The notes under the pieces: generated by a model
The model's input: the letters and a program-made list of their open reading frames with translations, nothing else
What the model was told of the DNA's origin: nothing
Databases searched by the model: none
Program-made: the position numbers and the translations under genes
Part shown: positions 1 through 9,076 of the stretch, in pieces
How the letters are laid out: each line of letters opens with the position of its first letter
How positions within the stretch are numbered: the first letter of the stretch is position 1
Origin: Bacillus pseudomycoides DSM 12442
Lineage (GTDB): Bacteria; Bacillota; Bacilli; Bacillales; Bacillaceae_G
Length of the DNA stretch: 64,000 nt
NCBI RefSeq assembly: GCF_000161455.1
Contig: NZ_CM000745.1
Coordinates: 803,697 to 867,696 of the forward strand
Direction: 5' to 3'

Positions 1-398
1 AGTTGCTGCAATTCTTCAGATGTAGAGGATAACTTTTCATTTAATTTGATCGTAGCGGTAATATCTTTTTCTACGGACATAGAACCAATCAGTTCATTGT
101 TTTTATTATAAATTGGAGTTGTGCTAATCAATACATGCTTATCTGGGCGCGGGAGGTGATAAATATCTCGAACAGGTTGCTGACTCTCAAGAACTTTTAA
201 ATTCATAATATCTTCTTCTAAGAAAAAATCTTGAACATTCTTTCCAATAATATCGTCCTTCTTTATGTCATACATTTTTTCTGCTGCTTCATTCCAATAA
301 AGCATGATCCCTCTCGTATTTACAATAGAAATCGCTTCTTCTACAGAAGAGAGGAGTGTATGCAATGTAGGAATCGCAAAGGTATCAGATTGTTCCAT
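1..398 (-). CDS. PAS-domain transcriptional regulator, N-terminal part (probable sigma-54 activator)
   Basis: The gene starts at 398 on the minus strand behind a GGGGGA ribosome site and runs off the left edge, so only about 132 residues are visible. They form one PAS sensor domain: IVNTRGIMLYWNEAAEKMY, then IIGKNVQDFF, and the typical end GSMSVEKDIT, leading into a coiled stretch. It is transcribed away from the proline racemase gene, which carries a sigma-54 promoter. In Bacillus and Clostridium, proline or arginine catabolic genes with such promoters are usually driven by a PAS-AAA-Fis enhancer-binding protein next door. I infer that this is that activator. The AAA and Fis parts lie outside the window, so another PAS protein remains possible. 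Confidence 0.7.
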   Translation of the reverse strand, partial: MEQSDTFAIPTLHTLLSSVEEAISIVNTRGIMLYWNEAAEKMYDIKKDDIIGKNVQDFFLEEDIMNLKVLESQQPVRDIYHLPRPDKHVLISTTPIYNKNNELIGSMSVEKDITATIKLNEKLSSTSEELQQ

Positions 399-536
399 AA
401 AATATCCCCCAATGATTTTAAATCGTATACAAAAGTAGACACTCGTAGACAGATTTGTCGCTAAAAGGATACAACTTTTCTGAAACAATGTAAACAAAAT
501 TAATTGAATATTAATAATATTAAGGTTACTTTGTGG

Positions 537-552
537 TTGGCACGGTATTTGC
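537..552 (+). promoter_or_regulatory. Sigma-54 (-24/-12) promoter of the proline racemase gene
   Basis: TTGGCAC, five bases, then TTGC gives the GG (-24) and GC (-12) dinucleotides ten bases apart, as in the sigma-54 consensus TGGCAC-N5-TTGC. It lies about 50 bases before the start codon of the racemase gene and beside a divergent PAS-type regulator gene. Confidence 0.88.
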
Positions 553-601
553 TAATAAAAAAGTAGGGCACTTTTAAAATACAAACATGGAGGAGATAGG
601 A

Positions 602-1606
602 ATGAAGATTAGTAAAATATACACAACAATTGATGCACACGTAGCGGGGGAACCATTACGTATTATTACAGGCGGAGTGCCGGAGATAAAAGGGGAAACG
701 CAATTAGAAAGAAGAGCTTATTGTATGGAGCACTTGGACCATCTTCGCGAAGTTTTGATGTATGAACCGAGAGGGCATCATGGGATGTATGGTTGTATCA
801 TTACGCCGCCGGCAAGTCCTCATGCTGATTTTGGGGTATTGTTTATGCATAATGAGGGCTGGAGTACAATGTGCGGCCATGGAATTGTCGCTGTCGTCAC
901 AGTAGGAATTGAAACGGGTATGTTCGAAGTGACGGGTGAAAAACAAAAGTTCATTATTGATAGCCCTGCAGGAGAAGTTGTTGCGTACGCAACATATAGT
1001 GGAAACCAAGTGGAATCAGTATCATTTGAAAATGTTCCTTCTTTTGTTTACAAGAAAGATGTTCCTATAAAAATTGATGACTATGAATTTCAAGTGGATA
1101 TTGCTTTTGGAGGAGCATTTTATGCTGTTGTAGACAGTAAAGAACTTGGTTTGAAAGTGAATTTTAAAGATTTATCAGCTATTCAAACGTGGGGCGGGAA
1201 AATAAAACATTACATTGAAAATCAAATGGAAGTAAAACATCCTCTCGAAGAAGATTTAAAGGGAATATATGGCGTTATCTTTTCAGATGAACCAAATGGA
1301 AAAGACGCCACTTTACGAAATGTAACCATTTTTGCTGATGGGCAAGTAGATCGTTCTCCTTGTGGCACTGGTACTTCCGCAAGACTTACAACTCTCTTTG
1401 AAAAGGGGGCTCTACAGCAGGAAGAAAGTTTCATTCATGAATGTATCACTGACGGACAGTTTATCGGAGAAATATTGTCAGTGACAAAAGTAGATGAATA
1501 CGAGGCAATTATTCCAAAAGTTACTGGCCAGGCATTTATTACAGGATTCCATCAATTTGTAATGGATCCGAGGGATCCGTTGAAACGAGGGTTTTTATTG
1601 GCTTAA
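602..1606 (+). CDS. Proline racemase family protein (proline racemase or 4-hydroxyproline 2-epimerase)
   Basis: A 334-residue enzyme of the PLP-independent proline racemase family. Both catalytic cysteines are present: the first in MCGHGI, the second in [12 protein letters not shown]. Trans-3-hydroxyproline dehydratases have Thr in place of the second Cys, so this should be a true racemase/epimerase; substrate choice between proline and 4-hydroxyproline cannot be read reliably. An in-frame ATG at 587 exists, but GGAGGAGAT lies inside that extension, eight bases before the ATG at 602, so 602 is chosen. It is preceded by a sigma-54 promoter, followed by its own terminator, and thus forms a single-gene unit. 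A collagenase and a prolyl hydroxylase elsewhere in the window make hydroxyproline use plausible. Confidence 0.9.
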   Translation: MKISKIYTTIDAHVAGEPLRIITGGVPEIKGETQLERRAYCMEHLDHLREVLMYEPRGHHGMYGCIITPPASPHADFGVLFMHNEGWSTMCGHGIVAVVTVGIETGMFEVTGEKQKFIIDSPAGEVVAYATYSGNQVESVSFENVPSFVYKKDVPIKIDDYEFQVDIAFGGAFYAVVDSKELGLKVNFKDLSAIQTWGGKIKHYIENQMEVKHPLEEDLKGIYGVIFSDEPNGKDATLRNVTIFADGQVDRSPCGTGTSARLTTLFEKGALQQEESFIHECITDGQFIGEILSVTKVDEYEAIIPKVTGQAFITGFHQFVMDPRDPLKRGFLLA

Positions 1607-1616
1607 TGTTTTATAA

Positions 1617-1650
1617 AGAGTTGTTTTCTAGGTAGAAAACAACTCTTTTT
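1617..1650 (+). terminator. Rho-independent terminator of the racemase gene
   Basis: AGAGTTGTTTTCTA, a two-base loop and TAGAAAACAACTCT form a 14-bp stem, followed by a T run, just after the stop codon. Confidence 0.9.
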
Positions 1651-1773
1651 GTAAGTGTTTAACTTGACCTTCACACTCTGGAAATGAAGAGTTAGCTAAC
1701 TATGTACAGAAGGTGTTTGTGCTCAGGTAACTATGAGGTTCAGTGAGTTGAATATGCTCGAGAAAGGTTTCTT

Positions 1774-1812
1774 ACCTAAAAAATCCCTTGATAAACAAGG
1801 GGTTTTTTAGGT
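1774..1812. terminator. Bidirectional terminator between racemase and permease genes
   Basis: A long stem with ACCTAAAAAA arms and an inner CCCTTG/CAAGGG pair gives A runs on one side and T runs on the other, so it can stop transcription from either strand. It lies about 50 bases beyond the end of the minus-strand permease gene. Confidence 0.8.
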
Positions 1813-1863
1813 GAATTATCGCTTTAAAAAAGACATTTTGCGTACTTTAAGCACTTATGATAC

Positions 1864-3210
1864 TTAAGAGTGCCTTGAACCAGAGTTGCGAGCAGCTAGC
1901 GTGTTTTCATCGTCTAGCTCAGCTTCGATGTGAGAGGTTTTCGATGACTTAGCCATACGCCAATAAGTGATGAAGCTTATGGCAATGCAGCCAGCTACGT
2001 AGAAGTAGAAGAGCGACTCGAGCCCAATACTTTTCAGCCATAATGCGATGAACTCCGCCGTTCCGCCGAACACTGCAACAGTAATTGCGTAAGGGAATCC
2101 CACGCCAAGGGCACGGATTTCAGTTGGGAAGAGCTCAGCTTTCACGATTGCATTGATGGAAGTATAACCGGTGACAATAATGAGACCTACCATCATAAGT
2201 AAGAAAGCAACGATAGGGTATTTCGTTTGCTCCATGATTAGGAACAGTGGCACTGTCAGTAAAGTTCCGAGGATGCCGAAACCAATCAATAGCGGACGCC
2301 GTCCAATCCGATCGGATAACATACCAGCAAGTGGCTGAAGTACGACGAATACCAATAGGGCGATAAAGTTAATCCAGCTAACGACTTCTTTAGGAAGGCC
2401 TACAGTATTCACCATGAATTTCTGTAAATACGTCGTGTAAGTATAGAATGCAACAGTTCCACCGAGCGTTAGCCCAACGACTGTTAATACTGCCTTAGGA
2501 TGTTTCATCAGAGTCCGAATAGTTCCAGCACTCTCACGGCTTTCAGATCCCATTTTTGAGAATTGCTCCGATTCATCCATCGTGCGACGCAGCCACAATA
2601 CAGCAACTGCTCCCATTGCTCCGATGATGAAGGGAATACGCCAGCCCCAAGACTTCATATCGGGTTCGCTGAGTATTTGCTGAAGGATGATTTGAACACC
2701 AAGTGCTACCAGCTGTCCAGCAACGAGTGTTACATACTGGAAGCTCGAGTAGAAACCACGTCGGCCGCTGCTTGCCATCTCGGACAAGTATGTAGCCGAA
2801 GTTCCATATTCTCCACCTAATGACAACCCTTGAAGCAGACGTGCGAGAACGAGAATAATAGGGGCCATTATACCAATGGTGCTATAACCTGGGGTACAGG
2901 CAATAATTAGAGAACCACCGGCCATGATGGTGATGGAAAGCGTCAGTGCGGCGCGACGACCATGACGATCGGCATAACGACCCATCAGCAGGCTTCCTAG
3001 TGGGCGCATTAGGAAGCCTACGGCAAAGATGGCTGCTGTGTTGAGCAGTTGACTGGTCGAATCTCCCTTGGGAAAGAACTCTGCTGAGAAATACACGGCG
3101 AAAGCAGAATAGACGTACCAGTCGTACCATTCAATCAGATTTCCAACTGAACCTTTGAAAATGTTTCCTGTGATGCGCCTTGTATTGGCGCGTTCGATGG
3201 ATTGAGACAT
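1864..3210 (-). CDS. kgtP: 2-oxoglutarate permease KgtP-like, MFS metabolite:H+ symporter
   Basis: A 448-residue major facilitator with 12 predicted membrane segments. It follows E. coli KgtP closely along its length: NLIEWYDWYVYSAFAVYF near the start, FAVGFLMRPLGSLL, the GRYADRHGRR loop motif, LLQGLSLGGEYGTSATYLSE, GWRIPFIIGA, DRIGRRPLL and KAELFPTEIRALGVG. The likely substrate is 2-oxoglutarate or a related dicarboxylate, taken up with protons. The ribosome site is GGGAGG. By eye the gene is clearly richer in G+C than its neighbours (near half G/C in many stretches), which hints at later acquisition. It stands alone between a terminator and a non-coding stretch. A different MHS-family substrate is possible. 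Confidence 0.85.
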   Translation of the reverse strand: MSQSIERANTRRITGNIFKGSVGNLIEWYDWYVYSAFAVYFSAEFFPKGDSTSQLLNTAAIFAVGFLMRPLGSLLMGRYADRHGRRAALTLSITIMAGGSLIIACTPGYSTIGIMAPIILVLARLLQGLSLGGEYGTSATYLSEMASSGRRGFYSSFQYVTLVAGQLVALGVQIILQQILSEPDMKSWGWRIPFIIGAMGAVAVLWLRRTMDESEQFSKMGSESRESAGTIRTLMKHPKAVLTVVGLTLGGTVAFYTYTTYLQKFMVNTVGLPKEVVSWINFIALLVFVVLQPLAGMLSDRIGRRPLLIGFGILGTLLTVPLFLIMEQTKYPIVAFLLMMVGLIIVTGYTSINAIVKAELFPTEIRALGVGFPYAITVAVFGGTAEFIALWLKSIGLESLFYFYVAGCIAISFITYWRMAKSSKTSHIEAELDDENTLAARNSGSRHS

Positions 3211-3623
3211 GATTAAAAACCTCCCTATTTAATTGAAGTAATTTGAAAAATATCATTATGAACTAAGTATGAAGGCGTATAAATGTAAATAAATTATATC
3301 TTTTTGTTTGAAAAATCTCAATATAATGAAAAATAACTCTATTTTATAGTTGAGCAAATTGTTTGGAGACAATCTGGAAGAGTTTGAGTTTTTTGTGTAT
3401 GAAAATAAGGAGGAGCTGTAGGTGCTTTAATTGATAGGCGATTGCTGTGGTGGCAATGACTTTGTCAGAAGCGGAAAGACAATACAAAGTAGAAAAGAGA
3501 ATGTTTAACTATATCTCCTCCTGAAAGGTTATTTAATCATGAGTTATAGCGTATCATTTTTCTTTTGTATATAGTTTGTTAAAATAGTAGTAATTGTAAT
3601 TAATTGTAACTGCGGAGGTAAAA
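3211..3623. other. Intergenic region between permease and restriction genes
   Basis: About 410 bases with no supported gene. It holds the start signals for the permease gene on the left and, on the right, an AT-rich stretch and GGAGG before the McrB-like gene. A run of about 28 open codons ending near 3522 has no clear start and matches nothing I recognise. Confidence 0.5.
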
Positions 3624-6164
3624 ATGTTGGACCAACTCATAATTGAATTCGCTAAAGTAACCAATCAAGTTAATGACATACACACTAGTAAATCTTATTT
3701 GATTATAAAGACAGATGATGAAGGACTATACGTTGAAACAGAACTTTTACGTGAGAAGTACCAAGGAGGAGAAGAATCACATCCATATTTTATGGTAACT
3801 TTTGAAACTCTCCAGCAAGCTTGGCAAAAATTCATAAATATACGTACGGTAACGAGTGAAGATTTTGGACAAGTAAGTGAACACAGTGCTTTTTTGATTG
3901 CTTTCTTTTCACAACTTCCTTTTGTGAATGTAACTGACTCAAAATCTATTACACTTAAAGAATTTCGAACGGATGACTTACCCTGTGAGCAATATCATAA
4001 AGTAATCACTTTTTTAGAAGAGGTAATAGATAATACATATGATCCGAAAGATCTTAGTCACCAAATTGATGGGAATTTATATAGAGTGAAATCTCGTGGA
4101 CGGCAAGATTTGAGATTATTGGGCTTTTTGGATGAAGCTCATGAGATTAATCGGGCTCTATTAAATGAATATATTGAATCAAAAAATAAGGATGCTTTTA
4201 TTCGAAATTTGATTTTGAAACAGGAATATTTTCAAATTGCTCTATTTGTACTCGAACTTTTAAATAGTTATTCAAAGGCTGAAAAGAAAGCGGTTTTAGT
4301 GAATTTAGGAATGACGATCGTTCGAAATTCACGAGGAGATAATTTAATGGTTGAATCAGTAGCCAAGGAACGTACTCATAATTTGTTAATGTGGCTTGAG
4401 AAGGTAGGGTTAATTAACGAGAGGTGGGTTCCAGTTGAACAATATTTAAAAGGAAATGATGAAGAGGACGATAATATGAATAGTAACTTACGTGAAAAAT
4501 TTTTAACTGTTATGTATGAGTATTTAGAGGCAAGAACGGAAAAATTTGCGGGTCATAAACTTGGTTCAGTCGTTCGAAATGAAATGACAACGGAGGTAAC
4601 TCGTTTATCTTTTATCGATCATAATCAGTACATTGTTACGGGCTCAGTTGGACAAGGGAATTGGGCCGCCGTGCCATGGCTTGCTATCATGAATAAAGAC
4701 ATTACGACATCGACGCAGAGAGGGTATTATATCGTTTATTTATTTAGTGAAGATATGAAGCAATTATATTTAACAATGGCACAAGGAGTAACTGAAACTT
4801 CTAAAGAGGAAATGGAAAAGATTAAGTCTGAGATCCGTCAACATATACAAATGTCTAAAAAAATAAAAAAAGATGATGATATTTTCCTTGGTACAAGTCC
4901 AAAAGCGAAGGGATATGCCAACTCTACAGCTGCATACATTCCATATGATGTTGAACAAATGCCAAGTGAAGCAGAATTAGTGGAAGATTTAAAAGAAATG
5001 CTTCGCTATTATGAGGGATACATTGCCTTTAGAGAGAAAGGAACTAATCGTGCAGTGATTCACGAGGAGAAAAAAGAAATGGATTTGAATGGGAAGGAAA
5101 TTGTAGATCATGTATCTTCCTATATGAAAAGCAAAGGTTTCTATTACGATAAGCAAGATATTATTAACTTTTTCCTTTCTTTAAAAACGAAGCCCTTTGT
5201 TATTTTGTCTGGTATTTCAGGTACGGGGAAAACAAAAATTGTTCAGTGGTTCGCTGAAAGTTTAGGGGCAACTGAAGAAAATGGACAGTTCACGCTTATT
5301 CCTGTGCGACCTGATTGGAGCGATAGCTCTGATTTACTTGGCTACGTGAATATTCAAGGTGAATTTCAGGAAAGACCGTTAATTCAAGTTCTTGAAAAAG
5401 CTGCAGAGAATCCGGACAAACCTTATTTTGTCGTGCTCGATGAGATGAATCTAGCACGTGTAGAGTACTATTTCAGTGATTTTCTAAGTGTCATTGAAAG
5501 CCGAAAATGGGAAGGAAGAGAGATTGTTACATCGGCTGTTCTTCCAGAATCGATTGTTGGGAAACGAATTACGATTCCATCAAATGTGTACGTCATTGGA
5601 ACTGTCAACATGGATGAAACAACACATCCGTTAAGTAAAAAAGTATTGGATCGTGCGAATACAATTGAATTTAATCAAGTAAAATTAGATTCCTTTGAGT
5701 TTTTAATGGATGTAGAAGAAGTACAGGGAAAATGTGTTTCTAATCATTCCTTGACAGCCACGTTTCTACATTTAAAAGAATGCTTTCAGCTCAATAAAGA
5801 TCTTGTGAAGGAAGTATCTCATATTTTAATCGAAGTTAATAAAATTTTTGAACCGATCGGAGCACAAGTCGGGTATCGGATACGTGACGAAATTTGTTTT
5901 TATATGGCTTACAATGAAAAAAGTGAACTATTATCGTTTGACGAGGCGTTAGACTATCAAATATATCAAAAAATCTTACCGCGTATTGCAGGGAGCGATG
6001 GGAGAACAGAAGAGGCATTAAAGAAATTATATACGCTATGTACAAATCAAGAGTTTGATAATGAAGATATGATGTCTTATGCGAAGTATCCTCGTTCTGC
6101 TAAGAAGCTGTCTCATATGTTAAGGAGGTTCGAGTATGATGGCTTCACCTCTTTCTGGATCTAA
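3624..6164 (+). CDS. McrB-like AAA+ GTPase of a restriction system (MrcB_N domain)
   Basis: An 846-residue protein. Residues 1 to about 285 are not recognised. From about 290 to 470 lies a segment like the MrcB N-terminal domain (DUF3578), seen in GSVGQGNWAAVPWLAIMNKD and RGYYIVYLFSEDMKQLYL. The C-terminal part is an AAA+ motor of the McrB clade: Walker A GISGTGKT at 530-537, Walker B VVLDEMNLARVEYYF near 603-617, and the McrB-type GTVNMDE at 659 followed by LDRANTIEF. Such proteins translocate DNA and power a partner nuclease that cuts foreign, often modified, DNA. GGAGG lies six bases before the ATG. Its last 29 bases overlap the next gene, a sign of coupled translation. No methyltransferase is adjacent. 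Confidence 0.85.
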   Translation: MLDQLIIEFAKVTNQVNDIHTSKSYLIIKTDDEGLYVETELLREKYQGGEESHPYFMVTFETLQQAWQKFINIRTVTSEDFGQVSEHSAFLIAFFSQLPFVNVTDSKSITLKEFRTDDLPCEQYHKVITFLEEVIDNTYDPKDLSHQIDGNLYRVKSRGRQDLRLLGFLDEAHEINRALLNEYIESKNKDAFIRNLILKQEYFQIALFVLELLNSYSKAEKKAVLVNLGMTIVRNSRGDNLMVESVAKERTHNLLMWLEKVGLINERWVPVEQYLKGNDEEDDNMNSNLREKFLTVMYEYLEARTEKFAGHKLGSVVRNEMTTEVTRLSFIDHNQYIVTGSVGQGNWAAVPWLAIMNKDITTSTQRGYYIVYLFSEDMKQLYLTMAQGVTETSKEEMEKIKSEIRQHIQMSKKIKKDDDIFLGTSPKAKGYANSTAAYIPYDVEQMPSEAELVEDLKEMLRYYEGYIAFREKGTNRAVIHEEKKEMDLNGKEIVDHVSSYMKSKGFYYDKQDIINFFLSLKTKPFVILSGISGTGKTKIVQWFAESLGATEENGQFTLIPVRPDWSDSSDLLGYVNIQGEFQERPLIQVLEKAAENPDKPYFVVLDEMNLARVEYYFSDFLSVIESRKWEGREIVTSAVLPESIVGKRITIPSNVYVIGTVNMDETTHPLSKKVLDRANTIEFNQVKLDSFEFLMDVEEVQGKCVSNHSLTATFLHLKECFQLNKDLVKEVSHILIEVNKIFEPIGAQVGYRIRDEICFYMAYNEKSELLSFDEALDYQIYQKILPRIAGSDGRTEEALKKLYTLCTNQEFDNEDMMSYAKYPRSAKKLSHMLRRFEYDGFTSFWI

Positions 6165-8613
6165 CAGTGATATAGAACTAGTTAAGATTGAAACAGCAGA
6201 TTTCTCATTGACTATTAAAGGGAATCCCTATCATGAAAAATATGAGAGCTTAAAAAAACATCAATCAATTGCTTCGGATGAAATGATGCATTTTCATGTG
6301 TCTGGAGAAGTAGAATCTATCTTAGTATATGATGCTCGGTTACAAAAGCTTAGCGAATTAACTGAGCACCCTCCTATCTTTTTCGAGAATAGGAGTTATC
6401 AGCTTGTTGTAATTCCTAAAAATGATCAAGGGTTGTCTTTTTACCATGAACATCCATCTCTTCAAAAGGCAATCAGCTCTACTCAAATGGGTTCATTGAA
6501 AATATTAATGGGAAATCTCTTATTTCCAAATGAAGTAGGTTATACAACATTTGAAATTCGAGATGATAAAAAATCTCTACTAGCAATTACATTAGAAGTT
6601 TTCCCATCAAAGCTTGATTATAAAGACGACTATCGAGCATTATTGGAAGAAGTAAATGATGAAATTTACAATTTGGCGTTTCATTTATTGAAAAGAACTT
6701 ACTTAGGAGCATCAACAATCTATGCGGCTAATCCATCTAAAAGTGAGTTTTATCGTATTTTAAATGACTCTTTTCGTAGATTTATGAAGGCAATTTCTCA
6801 TATTAAAAGGCAGCCGCACCATACACTTACTACTCGACATCAGCTTGTACAAGGAGAGAAGATTCGTAGGCTTGATTCTGTTGGGATGAATTACTTACGA
6901 AAAAGACCTCACTTGTTTCAAGAAGTAGGAGCAAACATGGTTTCATCAAAAGGAATTACAGCTTATAAGGAAGTATCCTACGATACATTGGAAAATCGGT
7001 TTGTTAAGTGGATGATTCAGAGAGTCGTACATAAAATCGATGATTTACTTAAATCGTTGGAAAAGGATACTGGATTCAAGAGTTTACCAATTGACGATGA
7101 TCTGATTCAAAACGTGAGGAAAATGAAATCCCAAATGAAGAATGAGTTGAATGATCCATTTTGGAATGGGATTGGTAAATTAGACCGCTCCGTCTTTTCT
7201 CTTGTCATTCAAATGGCATCCGGTTATAGGGATGCGTATCAAATCTTTCTAATGTTATCGAGAGGTCTCACGCTAAGAGGGCAGATCTTTAAAATGTCTG
7301 TAAAGGACGTCGCAAGGTTATATGAATATTGGACGTATTTAAAGCTTGGACAAATTTTATCTAAAAAATATGAAACAGTGAATCAAGATATTATTAAGGT
7401 TCGGCAAGATGGATTATATGTGACACTTGATGAAAGTAAAACTGCAAAAAGAACATTTAGGCACCCTGAAACAGATGAAGTGATTGAGCTTTATTTTCAA
7501 AAAAGAAATAAAGCATTACCAACTGTCACTCAAAAGCCGGATACGGTGCTTGCGATTGAGAAGAAAGGGAAAAGCTATCAATACCAATATATTTTTGATG
7601 CTAAATATCGAATCGACTTTGCCAAAAATGGTTCCCATTATAAAAGACAGTATGGGACACCGGGTCCAATGGAAGAAGATATTAACACGATGCACCGATA
7701 TCGAGATGCATTAGTAGTAGATCAAGGTGGACCATTTGAGCGAACAGCCTATGGAGCTTATGTATTATTCCCGTGGAATCAAGAGGAAGAATATGAGCAT
7801 CATCCTTTCTATAAAAGCATTGAAAAAGTAAATATTGGCGGTTTTCCATTTTTACCAAACGCGACAAGACTAGTAGAACAATTTCTTGATCATCTCATTG
7901 AAAAAAGTCCAGAAGAGATTATAAGAGAAGGAATTCTTCCAAGAGGAACAAAAGAAGAATGGGAATCCTCTTTAGATGAAAAGGTATTAGTCGGTAATGT
8001 GAAAACAGAAAAGGATTATGAAACATATATGAAAGAAGGTTTCTATCAAATTCCTGTTTCACAATTAAAACCAGGCTGGCAAGAAATAAAATACATAGCC
8101 TTATATGCACCGAAAAAGTGGTATGGAGAAAACGGTGGGATTCAACATGTCGCAAGGATTAAAGATATCCATATAAACAGAGAGAATGTACTACCTGGTG
8201 ATGAAACAAATGATTGTGTTTATTTCGAACTAGAGCCATGGAAAAAGTTAGGTCATCACATTTGTCCGGTGGGATATGGAATTCAAACATATATGTTAAC
8301 GAGCATGTCATTATTAAAGGAAGTACAAGAGCTTCCTGAATTATTTATGAAATCGAAAGAAGAGCGAGCTCTTTGGAAAATGCTGCGCCGATTTACGAAA
8401 CAGGTGAAGGTCGAGCTTGATCATTCTGATTTGGACAAGGCATCTGCCATTAAGGGTTATTATGTTCAAGATGTTCAAATTAAAATTGATTATGAGCAGG
8501 GGAATGTGATGGTTGGAAAAGGGGGAGAGTTTAAAGAGGTGGCTTTGGATTTGGTTGTTAGGAATTCTTCGATGTTGTTTAAGAGTGTTTTGGGGCAGTT
8601 AAGTAGAGATTAA
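6136..8613 (+). CDS. McrC-like nuclease subunit (DUF2357-type, PD-(D/E)XK)
   Basis: An 825-residue partner of the McrB-like motor. AAGGAGG inside the end of the upstream gene, seven bases before the ATG at 6136, fixes the start. The N-terminal half looks like DUF2357 proteins (SVGMNYLRKRPHLFQE, SYDTLENRFVKWMI). The nuclease core is seen as D469 in KPDTVL and D488-A-K490 in IFDAKYRID, a PD-(D/E)XK pattern. The last 150 residues form a separate domain starting around IALYAPKKWYGENGG, which may recognise DNA or modified bases; this is a guess from position only. Together the two genes resemble a type IV-like restriction system aimed at phage or plasmid DNA. The target modification cannot be told from sequence. 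Confidence 0.8.
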   Translation: MMASPLSGSNSDIELVKIETADFSLTIKGNPYHEKYESLKKHQSIASDEMMHFHVSGEVESILVYDARLQKLSELTEHPPIFFENRSYQLVVIPKNDQGLSFYHEHPSLQKAISSTQMGSLKILMGNLLFPNEVGYTTFEIRDDKKSLLAITLEVFPSKLDYKDDYRALLEEVNDEIYNLAFHLLKRTYLGASTIYAANPSKSEFYRILNDSFRRFMKAISHIKRQPHHTLTTRHQLVQGEKIRRLDSVGMNYLRKRPHLFQEVGANMVSSKGITAYKEVSYDTLENRFVKWMIQRVVHKIDDLLKSLEKDTGFKSLPIDDDLIQNVRKMKSQMKNELNDPFWNGIGKLDRSVFSLVIQMASGYRDAYQIFLMLSRGLTLRGQIFKMSVKDVARLYEYWTYLKLGQILSKKYETVNQDIIKVRQDGLYVTLDESKTAKRTFRHPETDEVIELYFQKRNKALPTVTQKPDTVLAIEKKGKSYQYQYIFDAKYRIDFAKNGSHYKRQYGTPGPMEEDINTMHRYRDALVVDQGGPFERTAYGAYVLFPWNQEEEYEHHPFYKSIEKVNIGGFPFLPNATRLVEQFLDHLIEKSPEEIIREGILPRGTKEEWESSLDEKVLVGNVKTEKDYETYMKEGFYQIPVSQLKPGWQEIKYIALYAPKKWYGENGGIQHVARIKDIHINRENVLPGDETNDCVYFELEPWKKLGHHICPVGYGIQTYMLTSMSLLKEVQELPELFMKSKEERALWKMLRRFTKQVKVELDHSDLDKASAIKGYYVQDVQIKIDYEQGNVMVGKGGEFKEVALDLVVRNSSMLFKSVLGQLSRD

Positions 8614-8678
8614 GGTGTATTGAAAATAATAAATATAACAGGGACAACAATTTGTATATCGTAGGTGAGAATTGTATC

Positions 8679-8876
8679 ATGGACAAGAGATCTAATCTAT
8701 TTTCATATGCGACTAGTGAGTCATCTCAAGATGCTTTTATTTGTTGGCTAGCAGAGTAGGCAGATCCAGAGTATAAAGAAGCAAACCCAGATTTACATAA
8801 AGCGGGTACCGATTTTATTAGAAAGATATATGATTTACATAAAAAGAATTTCCCAGTATCTATTTCTGTCTTATAG
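8679..8876 (+). pseudogene. Broken PD-(D/E)XK nuclease family gene, N-terminal remnant
   Basis: Translation from the ATG at 8679 gives MDKRSNLFSYATSESSQDAF and ICWLAE, the familiar start of PD-(D/E)XK nuclease family proteins of defence islands, which normally continue with WADPKYKE. Here the Trp codon position is a TAG (8757-8759), after which ADPEYKEANPDLHKAGTDF continues in the same frame until a TAG at 8874. The conserved nuclease core that should follow is missing. It is a 5' remnant, just downstream of the McrBC-like pair. Its loss may be old, since no flanking repeat was found. Confidence 0.7.
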
Positions 8877-8995
8877 ATCCGTTTCGAAAAATACGCTTTC
8901 TTCACCTGTTCTCACCTCATTTTGTTTGATAAGATTATTATACAACAAAACAAACGTACGTTCTATTAAAAAGACATTTTCTTTAAAAAAGACAA

Positions 8996-9048
8996 AACCG
9001 ATTCATCCCCCACCTTCACTTCGTTTAGAGGAGGGGGTCTTCTCGGTT
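8996..9048 (-). terminator. Terminator of the prolyl 4-hydroxylase gene
   Basis: On the minus strand AACCGA and GACCCCCTCC pair with GGTGGGGG and TCGGTT, followed by TTTTGTCTTTTTT. It lies about 30 bases after the hydroxylase stop codon. Confidence 0.75.
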
Positions 9049-9076
9049 AAAATGATAAAGTCGGTACATTTACTTG

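Noticed and set aside
704..1434. Minus-strand ORFs inside the proline racemase gene
   Set aside because: Shadows of a strongly supported gene.
3420..3522. Short open stretch upstream of the McrB-like gene
   Set aside because: No start with ribosome site and no recognisable sequence.
8877..8960. Start of a lost minus-strand gene (GTG near 8907 with GAGGTG)
   Set aside because: Only about 15 plausible codons, and the same bases may extend the nuclease remnant on the plus strand.
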